Of a stretch of 64,000 bases of DNA, positions 16,634-27,161 are shown piece after piece. The stretch spans positions 80,966 to 144,965 of the forward strand of contig NZ_VXKK01000009.1 in assembly GCF_008693105.1 (NCBI RefSeq), read 5' to 3'. Made by a program: the position numbers and the translations under genes. The DNA comes from Corynebacterium flavescens. Its GTDB lineage: Bacteria > Actinomycetota > Actinomycetes > Mycobacteriales > Mycobacteriaceae. Under the pieces are notes generated by a model. It did not search any database and was not told the origin of the DNA. It worked only from the letters and a program-made list of their open reading frames with translations. Numbering within the stretch: position 1 is the stretch's first letter; each line of letters starts with the position of its first letter.

Positions 16634-19600
16634 ATGAAAAAGTTCCTCGTCGTTGGTTGCGGAGGCTCCGGCGCCAAGACTTTGGCGTACATGATGGACC
16701 AGCTCAAAGCAGAGCTGCGCGCTATTGACCCCACCATCAAGTCTTTGCCCAAAGCCTGGCAATTCGTCAGCCTAGACGTGCCCCTTGAGGCCGAGTCCGG
16801 GCCGGATGGTCTGCCCAACGTGGTGCAGAACGGCGGGGACTATGTGGGCATCGGCTCCCACTTGAGCTTTAGTCAGTTTGATACAGGCGTCTCTGATGAG
16901 CTGGGCAAGCGTGGGATGCTGGGGGAAATCGCCACCTGGGCACCGAGGGATCCGAAGTCCAACACCACCATCATCTCTGATGGTGCGGGGCAGTACCGTG
17001 CCATCGGGCGTTTGCTCACGCTGCCTGCACTCAAGAAGATTCGGGCCAGCCTGGAGCGAGCAGTGGGGCGCATGTATGAGCCCGAGGCCGTGCAGGAACT
17101 CGATGAACTTATCTACAAGGCAACCGGCAAGCGTGGCGATACGGCCGATGGCGCACCTGTAGTTCTCATCGTGTCATCAATGGCAGGTGGCGCCGGCGCA
17201 TCGATGTTCCTCGATGTCTGCCGTGTGCTTTCCACCGTCCACAACATTGATGCCAGCGGCAACCTCGTATTCATGTACACCCCGGAGATCTTCGGGGCAA
17301 TCAAGTCTGAGGCCATGGCTGGTGCCTGGCCTAACTCTCTTGCCCTTTTCGGTGAGGTCTTCGCCGCCCAAACGGGTGCTGCGCACCAGCATGATCGCGC
17401 CATCTTCAAGGCCTTCGGCATTGATAACACCCCGGATACCGAGACCTTCGCCCGGCTTTTCCCCATCGGTTCGAAGATGGGGGACAAGCAAGCCTCCTTC
17501 GGAACGGGACGGCCGGAGGATGTGTATCGCGGTTTCGGCCGTGCCTTGGCCGGATTGATGTCCTCGAAGCGCGCTACCGAATCCTTCATCGCCTACGCCC
17601 GTGGCAACACACCAGCCGCTGACGGCGGGCGCAAGTACTTTGGCTGGACCGGCGGGGAGACCCCGGTGCCCTGGGCACGTCTGCCCTGGGGATCACTGGG
17701 TTATGCCCAGGTGTCGATGGGCCGCGGGCGCTTTGCCGAGTATTCCGCGCAGCGTCTCGCACGCAAGTCCTTCGACCGGCTGCTTTCTGGTCACCTCGAC
17801 CCAATCAAAACCACCACGGGTGAGGAGCAGCTGGCTGCCAAGCGCGAAGAGCGCCTGCCGCGTATCTACCAAGAAATCTCCCTCGACGGGACCTGGGCCC
17901 TGCGCCCTGCCGATCTAGGCTCCGTACAGAACTGGCTGGGGCTCACCTTCGGCAACTTCGCCCAGAATGCAGCTGCGCAGGCCGAGGGAGAGTTTCGACG
18001 CTACTTCCCGCAGGGCCAGGACAGAAGGGTAGAGGAGTGGCGCGACGAGCTGTTGATGCGCCTTAATGATCCACTCACCGGGCGTAATCTATCCGCCATC
18101 CTCGACCGCGCTGCTTATAGTGCTGTCTATGAGTTCGCGGACTACTTCTCTGATGCGGTGCTCAGCGCCATTGAGGGAGACCTGGCCGCAGTCGGTATTC
18201 CTTTTGTGGAGATGGTGCTCGATCACCTCAAGAACCTCCTGCAGACACAGCTCGTCCCCATGACAAAGGCGGTGGCGCAACAAAATCAGGGCCAGAACCC
18301 GGCTGCCCTGCCCGCAGGATCTGAGGTCGACATCAGCCCGCTTAACGGCAAGGGCACGATGTCTAACCCGCAGGCCACCGTCGATTCCCTGTCGGCGAAG
18401 TACCGCAACCAGTTCTACAACTACTTCCTACACTCGGTGGCTGGGTACCTCGCGCCGGTCCTGGAGGATTACGTCAACGACAACCTCTTCTACCTCGACC
18501 GTGAAATCAACGATGCCTACCAAGACTTGGAAAGCGCCTCGCGCTCGACCTCACGCGCCAACAGCCTGGCAGACGTAGCCACCGTCGCGGTGAACTCCTG
18601 GCCCTCCGACACCGATGAGAAGGTGGATTCCCGCTTCGAAGGCGCGAAGAACGAGATCATGCTGACGGATGTCGAGGCCTTCGCCGCAGACTACGAGACG
18701 CAGCTGCTCGCCACCGTGCAGGGACAAGAGCGCACCAACTACATCAGTAACTTCGCTGAGGCCGCTGCGGATGCGGCACGCTGCATCATTCGTGGCGAGT
18801 GGGAATCCCAGGATGCCATTCAGGCACCGGGAGATACCCTGGCTCCGCCGAAGCGCGAGCGCAGCCAGCAAGGCAACCGTGCCGGCTGGGTGTCTAAGAA
18901 CCTGACTACTCCGCCGACGGGTGGGGACTCCCGCGATTCCCAGCACGCACGCTATTCCGCTTTGATTCGTCCCCGTGACCTCATCGAACGCGCGCGCCAG
19001 TGGGTGGGGCGTAAGGACTATCCCTTCGACAAGTTCATCTCGGTCGATCTCAACGAGTACCTGACCAAGACCGGTGACATCAACGACGTCGAGTATGAGC
19101 GCCGCAAGAACGTCTTCGTCTCCGCTTTCGATCGCGCCTTGCAGTATGGGCGCCCGCTGGCCGCCGTCGACGCGAACATGGTTCGCCAGATCCACGGGAC
19201 TGACGTCAAGTACACCTATAACTTCTCTGAGATTCCTCTAGAAGGCCTCGACAGCGTCATCGACCTCGTCATGGAAACCGTCTCCGGACCGCAATATGAC
19301 GAGCCCACTCGCGCCGGGGTAAAGAACGCGCTGACATCTTCTAAGAAGATCCGCCACATCGAGGTATTCGGCTCTTACCCCAACTACTCGCCGATCGTCT
19401 TTAGCTCGCTCTTCCCGCATATCGCGCAGGACTACGCCAAGCGCAACGGCCGGCTCGATAGCTACTGGAAGGAACGGCGCACGCGTCCCCTGGCGGCGGC
19501 CCTACCCATTACTCCGACGGAACGCGAGGCCATGGTGGCTGGCTGGATCATCGGAAGAATCACCGGGCGTATCCACATTGCGGACTTCGGCACCGACACG

Positions 19601-20278
19601 GCTCGGGCCTATGTTTATGATGACCGCGCCAAGGAATGGGTCAGCTTCCCGCATCCGCTGCTGATTCCGCCGGCCAAGATGATCAAGAACTCGGACTGGA
19701 TGAGCTCCGTCATCGAGTCGGTGCTTATCGCCTACGCCAACGTGCAGAGCATCGAGAATGGTAAGATTGCGAACTCTTTGCGGCCTTATCACCTGCTGCG
19801 TGGACTCTATGATGACGGCGAAGAATCCGCTAACTCCGGCGGAGTCACCGCGCACCCAGCGATTGCTCGCCTCACCGAATTCCTGGCCACCGGCTATCGT
19901 CCCGGAAGGGACGTCGCTGGTACCTCCATCGATGACCGCTACGCTGCCTTTGCCCAGGAGCTCGACAAGTTCTTGTCCGGGGCCGCGCACTTCGTTCCGG
20001 GATACGGCAGCGCTCTGCCAGGCCAGGCGCAAGCCAACAAGCCTTTCGCGGAGATTCGTTCCCGCGAGATTGCGAGCCAGACGCCTTATTACCGCGATCT
20101 TGCTGCAGATGTAGTCGGCCTGGTTCCGCGCATGCGTTCCTTCCTGGATCAGGCCAAGGTGGCTGCGCCGAACTGGGGCAGCGCGCCGGAGGCTTTCACG
20201 CCGACTTCTGCCGGTGCTGCCAGTGGACAAGACGCCGCACCAGAGTTCGACCTTTCTAGTTTGGATGACACCTTCTGA
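16634..20278 (+). CDS. Tubulin/FtsZ-like protein of the Tubulin_2 type
   Basis: The start is ATG 16634, 9 nt after AAAGG; an in-frame TTG at 16628 is less likely. The 1214-residue protein begins with a nucleotide-binding loop, VVGCGGSGAKT (residues 6-16). About residues 177-193 carry LIVSSMAGGAGASMF, the counterpart of the tubulin signature G-G-G-T-G-[ST]-G. This pair is typical of the bacterial tubulin-like (Tubulin_2) family. The remaining ~1000 residues are largely helical, soluble and lack recognised domains. The last residues are L-S-S-L-D-D-T-F, almost the same as those of the next protein. The likely activity is GTP binding, possibly assembly; neither is shown. The gene overlaps the next by one base. 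Confidence 0.82.
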   Translation: MKKFLVVGCGGSGAKTLAYMMDQLKAELRAIDPTIKSLPKAWQFVSLDVPLEAESGPDGLPNVVQNGGDYVGIGSHLSFSQFDTGVSDELGKRGMLGEIATWAPRDPKSNTTIISDGAGQYRAIGRLLTLPALKKIRASLERAVGRMYEPEAVQELDELIYKATGKRGDTADGAPVVLIVSSMAGGAGASMFLDVCRVLSTVHNIDASGNLVFMYTPEIFGAIKSEAMAGAWPNSLALFGEVFAAQTGAAHQHDRAIFKAFGIDNTPDTETFARLFPIGSKMGDKQASFGTGRPEDVYRGFGRALAGLMSSKRATESFIAYARGNTPAADGGRKYFGWTGGETPVPWARLPWGSLGYAQVSMGRGRFAEYSAQRLARKSFDRLLSGHLDPIKTTTGEEQLAAKREERLPRIYQEISLDGTWALRPADLGSVQNWLGLTFGNFAQNAAAQAEGEFRRYFPQGQDRRVEEWRDELLMRLNDPLTGRNLSAILDRAAYSAVYEFADYFSDAVLSAIEGDLAAVGIPFVEMVLDHLKNLLQTQLVPMTKAVAQQNQGQNPAALPAGSEVDISPLNGKGTMSNPQATVDSLSAKYRNQFYNYFLHSVAGYLAPVLEDYVNDNLFYLDREINDAYQDLESASRSTSRANSLADVATVAVNSWPSDTDEKVDSRFEGAKNEIMLTDVEAFAADYETQLLATVQGQERTNYISNFAEAAADAARCIIRGEWESQDAIQAPGDTLAPPKRERSQQGNRAGWVSKNLTTPPTGGDSRDSQHARYSALIRPRDLIERARQWVGRKDYPFDKFISVDLNEYLTKTGDINDVEYERRKNVFVSAFDRALQYGRPLAAVDANMVRQIHGTDVKYTYNFSEIPLEGLDSVIDLVMETVSGPQYDEPTRAGVKNALTSSKKIRHIEVFGSYPNYSPIVFSSLFPHIAQDYAKRNGRLDSYWKERRTRPLAAALPITPTEREAMVAGWIIGRITGRIHIADFGTDTARAYVYDDRAKEWVSFPHPLLIPPAKMIKNSDWMSSVIESVLIAYANVQSIENGKIANSLRPYHLLRGLYDDGEESANSGGVTAHPAIARLTEFLATGYRPGRDVAGTSIDDRYAAFAQELDKFLSGAAHFVPGYGSALPGQAQANKPFAEIRSREIASQTPYYRDLAADVVGLVPRMRSFLDQAKVAAPNWGSAPEAFTPTSAGAASGQDAAPEFDLSSLDDTF

Positions 20279-23244
20279 TGAGCAACGTAGTATTCCTCGC
20301 CCACGGCATTGTGGCCGGTCAGATTCGTTCCCGCCTCTTCGATCTTCGCTCCGTCGGCCTGCTCGAGGACTTCTTGTGGATAGACTATGCCCATGATCCC
20401 GCAGACGAGGTGGTTCGCACCTTCTCCGCGGATTCAAGCCCGCGCATAGTCGGCCTCGATGCCGCGCTGCGTCCCTTGGATAACGGCGCCATCTTGGTGC
20501 TCATTGATCCGCTCGATCCGGACTCTCCCGTTGATGCCGAGGCTCTCAATAATTGGGTGAACAGCATCGACAACAGCCTCGTCCAAGGCGGTACCAACCA
20601 GCGCTTGCGTATCATGCTGCCTAGCCTGCCCCTGCGTGATGTACCGGCAGGCCAGCTCAACGGCTGGTCTAACTTCGCGCTCTCGCCAGAAGATAGCGAT
20701 ACGCCCGGTTCTCCCCTGCGCGCCATTAACCGCGAGGAAGGGGACTTCGGTCTCGCTGAGTATGCCGCGCCCTCCTTGGCGTCCGTGATGGGGTTGTGGC
20801 GCGACATGGATGAGGCCCCCATTGCGCAGGATGGACGGGTGATCGAGACTGGGGATCTCTCCACGTTCCGGTTGGTCCGTGCTTATCACCGCACCATCGA
20901 TGCAACGAACGTGGAGGAAGAGGTCAAGCAGAGCGTTTTTGATCTCAATGCTGCGCTGCCGCGCCCCCAGCTCAATAACAATTCCTACGCGGTGCATCAC
21001 TCCAATCCAGACGCGCTGACCACGTTCTATGCCGATGGCTTCTTGAACAACCATGCGGCGGAGCTGGTGTCCCGGAAGGCTCCATTGGAGACTCTTGCTA
21101 CCCAGAAAGTTAAGGGCTGGGAAGCATTGCGCCAGAACCTCGCGCTGTATTGGGCAACCGTCATTGGCAAGCCGCAGGATTGGGTTAACGCCCAAAAGGG
21201 CGCTGCCAGCTCGCGGGCGGCAGGGCTCATACAGCGAATGCTTTATGGCGAGAACTCTTCCATTGAAGTCACCGTGGGTGAGCATTCTGGACGCTCACGC
21301 GGGGTAGCCTCCATTGCGCAGCTGCGCCAGCAAAACCGGGAGAACCGCGAGCGTGCGCAGCAGGCGGGTCTATCTACTGGAGACGATCCGCAACTCGCGC
21401 AGACCTGGCACGCTTACCAGGAGTACTCGTTGGCGTTGGTGGATGGAATCTCCGGGCTGGATAATTTCGCGCTCGAGCGTGACAGCCAGAACAACGTATT
21501 CATTGTGCAAAGAGGCTGGCAGGCCATCGCTGATACCGGGTTCACTTTCAATGGTGAACACCCGCTCTTGCTCAAGACTGCGGGTCAGAGCGATCCGCGG
21601 GCCTTCGATGTGCTGCCTTTCGATCCGCGCGGCGCAGGGCAATACGAGCAGGAGCTCGACTTTGTCTACCAACAAACGCGCCGTCGTGAAATCGCGCAGA
21701 AGCAAAACGAGTTCAGCAATTGGCGCCGGAACTTCTCCACCACCTTCGGCTGGAAGGTGGGCGAGCGCCTCAATCGCAAGCTCAATGATGCTTTGGAAGA
21801 AAACGGCCACTTGGCCCAAACCGCGCGGGATATCGAGGCTCAGCGCAACCAACTAGCAGAGCGTGACTTCAACGCTGAGAACCGCAGGCTTACCACGGCG
21901 CTGCGGTGGATGTGGGCCATCCTCTTCGTGGTCTTGGTCCTCGTTAGTTACTTCTGCGCGGCGCATTATCGCCCCGGAATCCGCATCTGGGAGTCGATGC
22001 CAACCTACGATTGGCGCTGGTTGATTCTCGGCTACGTCATCGCCGTGGGTGGTTTCTTCCTCACCAGTTGGTTCACCTTCACCAAGGCTCAGCGCGAACT
22101 CTACGATTATGTTCGCAACCGTGAGCTGCTTGAGCGCAATGAGAAGATCGCCCTCGACAATCTTGCGCTGTCCTTCGGTGATGTTGACCGAGTCACCAAG
22201 GCTTATGAGCAGTTCTTAAGCTGGTCAAGCCTGCTGGGGCGTGCCATCGCGGCTCCCTTTGGTTCCCAGATGGTCCGCGCTGAGCAGTTGCGTATCCCGG
22301 AATCTGGCTTGCCACGCAATACCAGCATAGGCCGCGCGGTAGTCTCGCCTCCGGACGTGGGCGCGATGGCACGAGAGATTCGCGTCGCGGTTTTCCCGCG
22401 GCGGTGGGCTCACGACGCCCTCGAGAACCTCTTTGTCGATGTCTCCAGCGCGGTCAATCGCAGCAAGCCAGGTTTTCCCGTGGGCCAACTCAATGATCTT
22501 TATGCTCTGCCTGGACGTGGATCCCAGTCGCAGCTCGATCAACTGGTGAAGTGCCTTGACCGCCCGGACGTGCTGGCGCGCGATTTGAAGCCCCAGCGCT
22601 GGCGCGCAGCCTTGGCCGTTCCCAGCATCAATCAGAAAGTGCGCTCGTTGTTGCACACCGTCCAGTTCCGGGAAGGCTCAGATTTACGGACTCTGCCCAC
22701 CGAGGAATTCCTCGCGCGTATGAGCCAGGATGCGAAGGCGCGTCAGGCATTTTCCAATGCCTCGCTCACCGCAGCCGGTGTCAATGCTGGCGGTACTTCT
22801 ATCGATGGATCCCACACCCGCATCGTGGAGGTAGATAACCAAGCGGCGACGAACAGCCAGCTCTCGCGTTCGCTGACAGTGGTTCAATACGGCAATACGG
22901 TCTCTTTGGCTTATCTGCAGCCCGATGAGGGACGTGCTCAAGACACGGGCTCGGCAGCGGCGGCGGAGTTCTCCGCGCCAGCCGGTGCCACCGTTCCCAC
23001 CGCCCCCTCAGCTGCTGAGGACTCCCTGTCTTTCTTGGATTCCCTCGACGATATTGATCACATGGAATCCTTTGACCAGGTGCCACCGGCTCCTGTCTCT
23101 GAGCCAAGCGGCAACCCCTTCCTTGATGGGGCGCCGGCAGTAAACCCCAGCGATACTAGTGGATCTTCTGACCCTGCTGGGTTTTCTCGGCCTGCGGACC
23201 CTGCTGACCCAGAGGACCTTTCGGACCTCGACGAGACCTTTTAG
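20278..23244 (+). CDS. Large two-helix membrane protein of the tubulin-like operon
   Basis: The 988-residue protein has a long cytosolic N-terminal region (1-540) and two closely spaced transmembrane helices (about 544-566 and 581-603). A cytosolic C-terminal region ends in an acidic, Pro/Ser-rich tail. The N-terminal part starts with VVFLAHGIVAGQIRSRLFDL and has strands resembling a Rossmann-like fold. The tail carries two Asp-rich LD motifs (SFLDSLDDID and the terminal L-S-D-L-D-E-T-F), the second matching the end of the upstream tubulin-like protein. It is probably the membrane scaffold for that protein. I do not recognise a family. A one-base overlap (TGATG) couples it to the upstream gene. 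Confidence 0.78.
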   Translation: MSNVVFLAHGIVAGQIRSRLFDLRSVGLLEDFLWIDYAHDPADEVVRTFSADSSPRIVGLDAALRPLDNGAILVLIDPLDPDSPVDAEALNNWVNSIDNSLVQGGTNQRLRIMLPSLPLRDVPAGQLNGWSNFALSPEDSDTPGSPLRAINREEGDFGLAEYAAPSLASVMGLWRDMDEAPIAQDGRVIETGDLSTFRLVRAYHRTIDATNVEEEVKQSVFDLNAALPRPQLNNNSYAVHHSNPDALTTFYADGFLNNHAAELVSRKAPLETLATQKVKGWEALRQNLALYWATVIGKPQDWVNAQKGAASSRAAGLIQRMLYGENSSIEVTVGEHSGRSRGVASIAQLRQQNRENRERAQQAGLSTGDDPQLAQTWHAYQEYSLALVDGISGLDNFALERDSQNNVFIVQRGWQAIADTGFTFNGEHPLLLKTAGQSDPRAFDVLPFDPRGAGQYEQELDFVYQQTRRREIAQKQNEFSNWRRNFSTTFGWKVGERLNRKLNDALEENGHLAQTARDIEAQRNQLAERDFNAENRRLTTALRWMWAILFVVLVLVSYFCAAHYRPGIRIWESMPTYDWRWLILGYVIAVGGFFLTSWFTFTKAQRELYDYVRNRELLERNEKIALDNLALSFGDVDRVTKAYEQFLSWSSLLGRAIAAPFGSQMVRAEQLRIPESGLPRNTSIGRAVVSPPDVGAMAREIRVAVFPRRWAHDALENLFVDVSSAVNRSKPGFPVGQLNDLYALPGRGSQSQLDQLVKCLDRPDVLARDLKPQRWRAALAVPSINQKVRSLLHTVQFREGSDLRTLPTEEFLARMSQDAKARQAFSNASLTAAGVNAGGTSIDGSHTRIVEVDNQAATNSQLSRSLTVVQYGNTVSLAYLQPDEGRAQDTGSAAAAEFSAPAGATVPTAPSAAEDSLSFLDSLDDIDHMESFDQVPPAPVSEPSGNPFLDGAPAVNPSDTSGSSDPAGFSRPADPADPEDLSDLDETF

Positions 23245-23265
23245 AAGAGAGGTTCAGCCAGAAAG

Positions 23266-25617
23266 ATGAGTATGCATAGCGAAACAAAGATCAGCGATAT
23301 CCCATTCTCCGAGTTGGCTTTGGTGCACGCATTGCCCCAAGCGGATGCGGAGCATATCGCCGAGGTCTTGTCACCGCAGTTCTCTCGCTTCGCCGGCGAT
23401 ATTGCCCGGGCCTTGGGCGGGGAGTCAGTCGAGCACCCGCAGCTGCGAGCCGCGGCGCTCAACGAGCGCCTCGCACAGATGGAGCATAAGCGTGAGGCCG
23501 CACGGGCAGCAGCAGAGGCGGCCGAGGCCGCTGCAGGTGCAGCGGCGCAAACAGCAGAAGTTGCACAATCAGCACAGCCTGCGCATAGGGTGCCGGAGCA
23601 GCCGGCTAAGCACTCCGCGAAGGAGGACAAGCCGCGAGCTTCCGTTAGTTCTTTAAGTCTCCGTGAGCAGCTGCTGGCTCAACGCCGGCAGCGTGATGCT
23701 GCAACTCAGGTCGATGAGAACGACTACGTCGGCCTAGAGGCAGAAGACTTCTCAGCGCCTTATCGATTTGGCCATGATCCGGCCCAAGTGGTGCCAGAGT
23801 TGAAGTACGCCGTCGAAAAGCCGGTGGCCAGCTTAGGTACGGAATCGGGAACGGAACCTGATGCAGAAAGCCCAAGTGAGCTCTTTGTGGATGCAGTTTC
23901 GGATGGAATAGCGGAATTCAAGCGACATCCCGTGCGTATCTGGTGGCAGCCGCTGCGCGCGGCCGCGGATGAGACCGTGCTTTATCGCGTGGTGGCAGCT
24001 GATAGGGAAATGGTGGTTACTCCAGACGCGGGTGAAACACTCGTGGTGACGAAAGGCACCGCTTACCGCGACCTGGAGCCGGGCAACGGCGGACTTCGTC
24101 ACTACGCAATATGGGCGTACCGGGGCATCGAAATAATCGATGTGGTTGACAGCCAACCCGAGCTCATCGCAGAAACCGTCGTGGTTTATCCGCCCAATAA
24201 TTTCAAGGTGGCGCCGACCCAAGGCGCTATCCAGGCCACGTGGGATCTGCTCGAAGGACATACCGGCGCGCTCGTGTATGCCTGCCGGGACACCGAGGTG
24301 CGCAACCGGCTTAGCCCTAACTTCCAGGTGGAACCCGATCCAGGCGGACGCAAGGTGACGATTCCCACCGAAGAGAGCGGGCAGACCATGGTGGTATCCG
24401 TGCGCGGGCAGGTGGAGTTCCGTGGTGAAATCATCCTCGGCAGCGCGGAGCTCGTGGCGGAAGAATCCATCAAGGTGGCAAGCGAGCTCGACTACATGAC
24501 CTTGAAGAGCTGCCAGCGCGAGATCGAAGAAGGCAATGATTACATCGCAGTGCAGTGGACCGCCCCGAAGACTGGGGAGGTAAAGATTTATGTCACGCAG
24601 CACTCCCTTGACCCAGATTTCGCCAATAGGCCGGTGCCGCGCAACTTCATTGATTCTGCTTTTAGCAGCGGCATCATTGCCTCACAGGGCCAAGATCGCC
24701 CCGGTGACGAGCGCTTCGACCGCACGCCCTGGCCCACCGACTGGCACCAGGTGTATGTCACCCCGGTGAACTTCAATGACACCGAAGGCTGGGTGGGCCA
24801 ATCCATGGTCCTGCAGCGCGTCTCTCCCATTAAGGAGGGGACGTGGCGGCTCATCGAGCGCGTGGATAGCCAGCTCATCACCTTCGATTGGCCCCTCGGC
24901 GCGGAGATGGTGGAGTGCATCCGAGATGAGTCAGAGACCGTTTTGCTGCGTGAGGAATACGAGCGCCAGGGCGGCATCCGCCTCAAGCTGCGCAATTATG
25001 GGGAGACCGTGCGGCTGCGGCCGCGCGCTATCTTTGCCGGCGAGTACACGGATGCGCCGATAACGAGCGTGGTGTACGCGGGCCTGCAGGTGTTCAACTA
25101 CGTGCTGCGATATGACTGGGCTAGTTCTTCCGTCGGCGTGTGGATTAAAAGCCACGAGGGAGAATCCCGCATGCCTCCTAGCTTCCAGCTGGTATTCAAT
25201 CCGCAGCGGTTGCCCCTACACGCGGATGACGGTCAGACCGTGGAGTTCTCCGAGGACATGGCGATCAAGACCATCTACTCACCGCGGAGCATTGCCGCAG
25301 AGTATGGGCCGGATCCCAGCCTGGTAGCAAGTCTGGGCAGCTACATGGATCGCGGTGGATTCCTCCGTCTCTTTGTCATCGAGGACTTTGTGGCTTCCAC
25401 GGCGGCCGGAGGCGACCTGACGGATAAGTTGTGGGGCGATCAGACTGAGTATTCTTCCGGTTTTTCTACAGGTTTTTCTTCCGGATTACCCGGGGAGCCC
25501 GAGCCCGTTGCCACGCAGAGCGAGGCGGTCATCGTGGAAGAAAACATCGCAGGAGGGCTATATGTCTTGCCCGCCCAGCAGCGCGGTGGATACGACCTAG
25601 GGGGACAGCCACAGTGA
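23266..25617 (+). CDS. Cytosolic protein with Ala-rich coiled coil and fibronectin-like repeats
   Basis: The 783-residue protein has an N-terminal helical domain of about 60 residues (ISDIPFSELALVHAL). An Ala/Glu-rich coiled coil or linker follows (about 65-125). A long beta-rich region from about residue 220 contains units resembling intracellular fibronectin type III folds: I-W-W-Q-P-L ... Y-R-V-V-A ... Y-A-I-W-A-Y-R-G, and a second unit with ATWDLLEGHTGALVYACR. There is no signal peptide or membrane helix. Repeats of this kind usually bind proteins. It sits 21 nt after the membrane protein and overlaps the next gene by 4 nt. Function is unknown; an adaptor role is inferred. Confidence 0.75.
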   Translation: MSMHSETKISDIPFSELALVHALPQADAEHIAEVLSPQFSRFAGDIARALGGESVEHPQLRAAALNERLAQMEHKREAARAAAEAAEAAAGAAAQTAEVAQSAQPAHRVPEQPAKHSAKEDKPRASVSSLSLREQLLAQRRQRDAATQVDENDYVGLEAEDFSAPYRFGHDPAQVVPELKYAVEKPVASLGTESGTEPDAESPSELFVDAVSDGIAEFKRHPVRIWWQPLRAAADETVLYRVVAADREMVVTPDAGETLVVTKGTAYRDLEPGNGGLRHYAIWAYRGIEIIDVVDSQPELIAETVVVYPPNNFKVAPTQGAIQATWDLLEGHTGALVYACRDTEVRNRLSPNFQVEPDPGGRKVTIPTEESGQTMVVSVRGQVEFRGEIILGSAELVAEESIKVASELDYMTLKSCQREIEEGNDYIAVQWTAPKTGEVKIYVTQHSLDPDFANRPVPRNFIDSAFSSGIIASQGQDRPGDERFDRTPWPTDWHQVYVTPVNFNDTEGWVGQSMVLQRVSPIKEGTWRLIERVDSQLITFDWPLGAEMVECIRDESETVLLREEYERQGGIRLKLRNYGETVRLRPRAIFAGEYTDAPITSVVYAGLQVFNYVLRYDWASSSVGVWIKSHEGESRMPPSFQLVFNPQRLPLHADDGQTVEFSEDMAIKTIYSPRSIAAEYGPDPSLVASLGSYMDRGGFLRLFVIEDFVASTAAGGDLTDKLWGDQTEYSSGFSTGFSSGLPGEPEPVATQSEAVIVEENIAGGLYVLPAQQRGGYDLGGQPQ

Positions 25618-27152
25618 GCGGTTCATTCAACTTTGCCTCCTTCAGCGGGCGCGGTGCCCGCGGCGGTCGCGGTGGCTGGGGCGTAGGCACCGTCGTTGGC
25701 GATCTGGGACGTGACCAGGTCCGCGACCTCGTTACTTATGTTCCGACCTCCCTAGGCGGTGGCCAATCCATTCCCAAGTTCCCTTCACCGGAGATGCGGG
25801 CTCGTTTCTTGCGGCGTACCGCGGTTTTTTCCCTCAGCGCTGACGCCTCCTCCTGGATCACTATGGTCTCCGTGCACGCAGGCACGGATGCCACGGGGCG
25901 CGGGGGAAACGTTTATACCCTCACCAATGTCATGAGCACGGCGATTCCTCCCGCACCGGAGCTCGTGCTTTATTCGCCGGATATTCCGGCCCCCTTTTCC
26001 ATCCATGAGGTCGATACCGCGCCGGTTCCGCGCGAGATTGTCCAGCCGGGTCCCCTGCAAGATGGCCAGATAGTCGAGGAATTCCTCGACGGTGAGTTCC
26101 GCAACCCTGAGCGCTTGCCGCTGCCCTTTCGGGAAGTTGTGCCAAATCCGGACGGTGAGTTTAACCGGGCGCTCGTGGAGGCGATGGCCGCGGTGCTTAA
26201 CGTGCCCGGGGCTACGGTGGTGCTCTCGGCGCCTGAGGATCAGGCGGCCTTGTGGATCGCTGCGGTGTCCCCGGCAGTGCCGGAGGGTTTTGGATTTTCC
26301 ACCTCTGAGAAGGCCTCAACCTTAGAAGAGTTCCCCAAATCTACCTCGACCATGCTGGTCACCTCGCTTAAGGAGAAGGCCCGCTTAGCCGATATGCGGA
26401 TGTCAGGCCGCGTGGTTCTCTTCGCCACAGACGAGCCAATCCCTGATATCACGGGCTTTCTTCCGGCACGGGCGCCGCAGCAGGAACCGGCACTTCAACC
26501 GGTGCCGAGCGCCGAGCCTTTCTTGCAGTTCCCCCATGAAGTCCTCGGCGAACCCACAGACCTTGAAGAGGACCCTTTCAACACCGCCGCAGTCGCCGCT
26601 CCCACGGTGGGCGCGGTTGGCATGGGCGGCGCCGTCATTCCAGGGGAGACGCTGCCAGGCGCCAATCCCTTTCTTAATGCGGAACCAGCCCCTGAACCAG
26701 ACCCAATCCCGGGTGCTACTCCGGTGCCGGTGCGAGGTGGCGGGGACGAGGCCAATGCCCACGTTGGGTCATTGACGCCGGTAGAAGCCGCTAACCTCGA
26801 GCATTTCAACGCGCGGTGGTGGTTCGATCATCTGCGCGCCCATCCCGCGCGCGCTTTAGAGATCGCCTTGTTGCTGCCCACGCACTTCGGTCCGAACCAG
26901 CGCGAGTTGGCGTTAGCGGCTTGTGTGGTGGAATGGAGCATTTCCTTGCCGACTGCCTTCGAGGAATTGGTAGCGCCGGTTCTCGGCGGGCTCGACCCGC
27001 ACTTCCGAGACAAGGTTCGCCACTTGGTTCATACGCACTTTGAGCAGCACCTGCATCTTGATGAAGCAAAACTCCAACACTTCTACACCCTCGGCGCTAC
27101 GGCTGAAGTGACAGGCCCCACGCACGCAAGCAATGTCGAAGACGAAAGGTAA
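25614..27152 (+). CDS. Probable GTPase-associated protein (GAP1-N2-like)
   Basis: The start is GTG 25614, overlapping the previous stop (GTGA). The 512-residue protein opens with a Gly/Arg-rich G-x-G-A-R-G-G-R-G-G-W-G-V-G segment followed by VVGDLGRDQVRDLV, then a beta-rich domain with GGNVYTLTNVMS and ELVLYSPDI. This resembles the N-terminal type 2 domain of GTPase-associated protein 1 from predicted NTP-dependent conflict systems. A Pro-rich linker (about 290-385) and a C-terminal helical domain (EAANLEHFNARWWFDHLRA onward) follow. The resemblance is by pattern, not by search. Its linkage to a P-loop GTPase two genes downstream supports the call. Confidence 0.6.
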   Translation: MSGSFNFASFSGRGARGGRGGWGVGTVVGDLGRDQVRDLVTYVPTSLGGGQSIPKFPSPEMRARFLRRTAVFSLSADASSWITMVSVHAGTDATGRGGNVYTLTNVMSTAIPPAPELVLYSPDIPAPFSIHEVDTAPVPREIVQPGPLQDGQIVEEFLDGEFRNPERLPLPFREVVPNPDGEFNRALVEAMAAVLNVPGATVVLSAPEDQAALWIAAVSPAVPEGFGFSTSEKASTLEEFPKSTSTMLVTSLKEKARLADMRMSGRVVLFATDEPIPDITGFLPARAPQQEPALQPVPSAEPFLQFPHEVLGEPTDLEEDPFNTAAVAAPTVGAVGMGGAVIPGETLPGANPFLNAEPAPEPDPIPGATPVPVRGGGDEANAHVGSLTPVEAANLEHFNARWWFDHLRAHPARALEIALLLPTHFGPNQRELALAACVVEWSISLPTAFEELVAPVLGGLDPHFRDKVRHLVHTHFEQHLHLDEAKLQHFYTLGATAEVTGPTHASNVEDER

Positions 27153-27161
27153 CCCAAGGCT

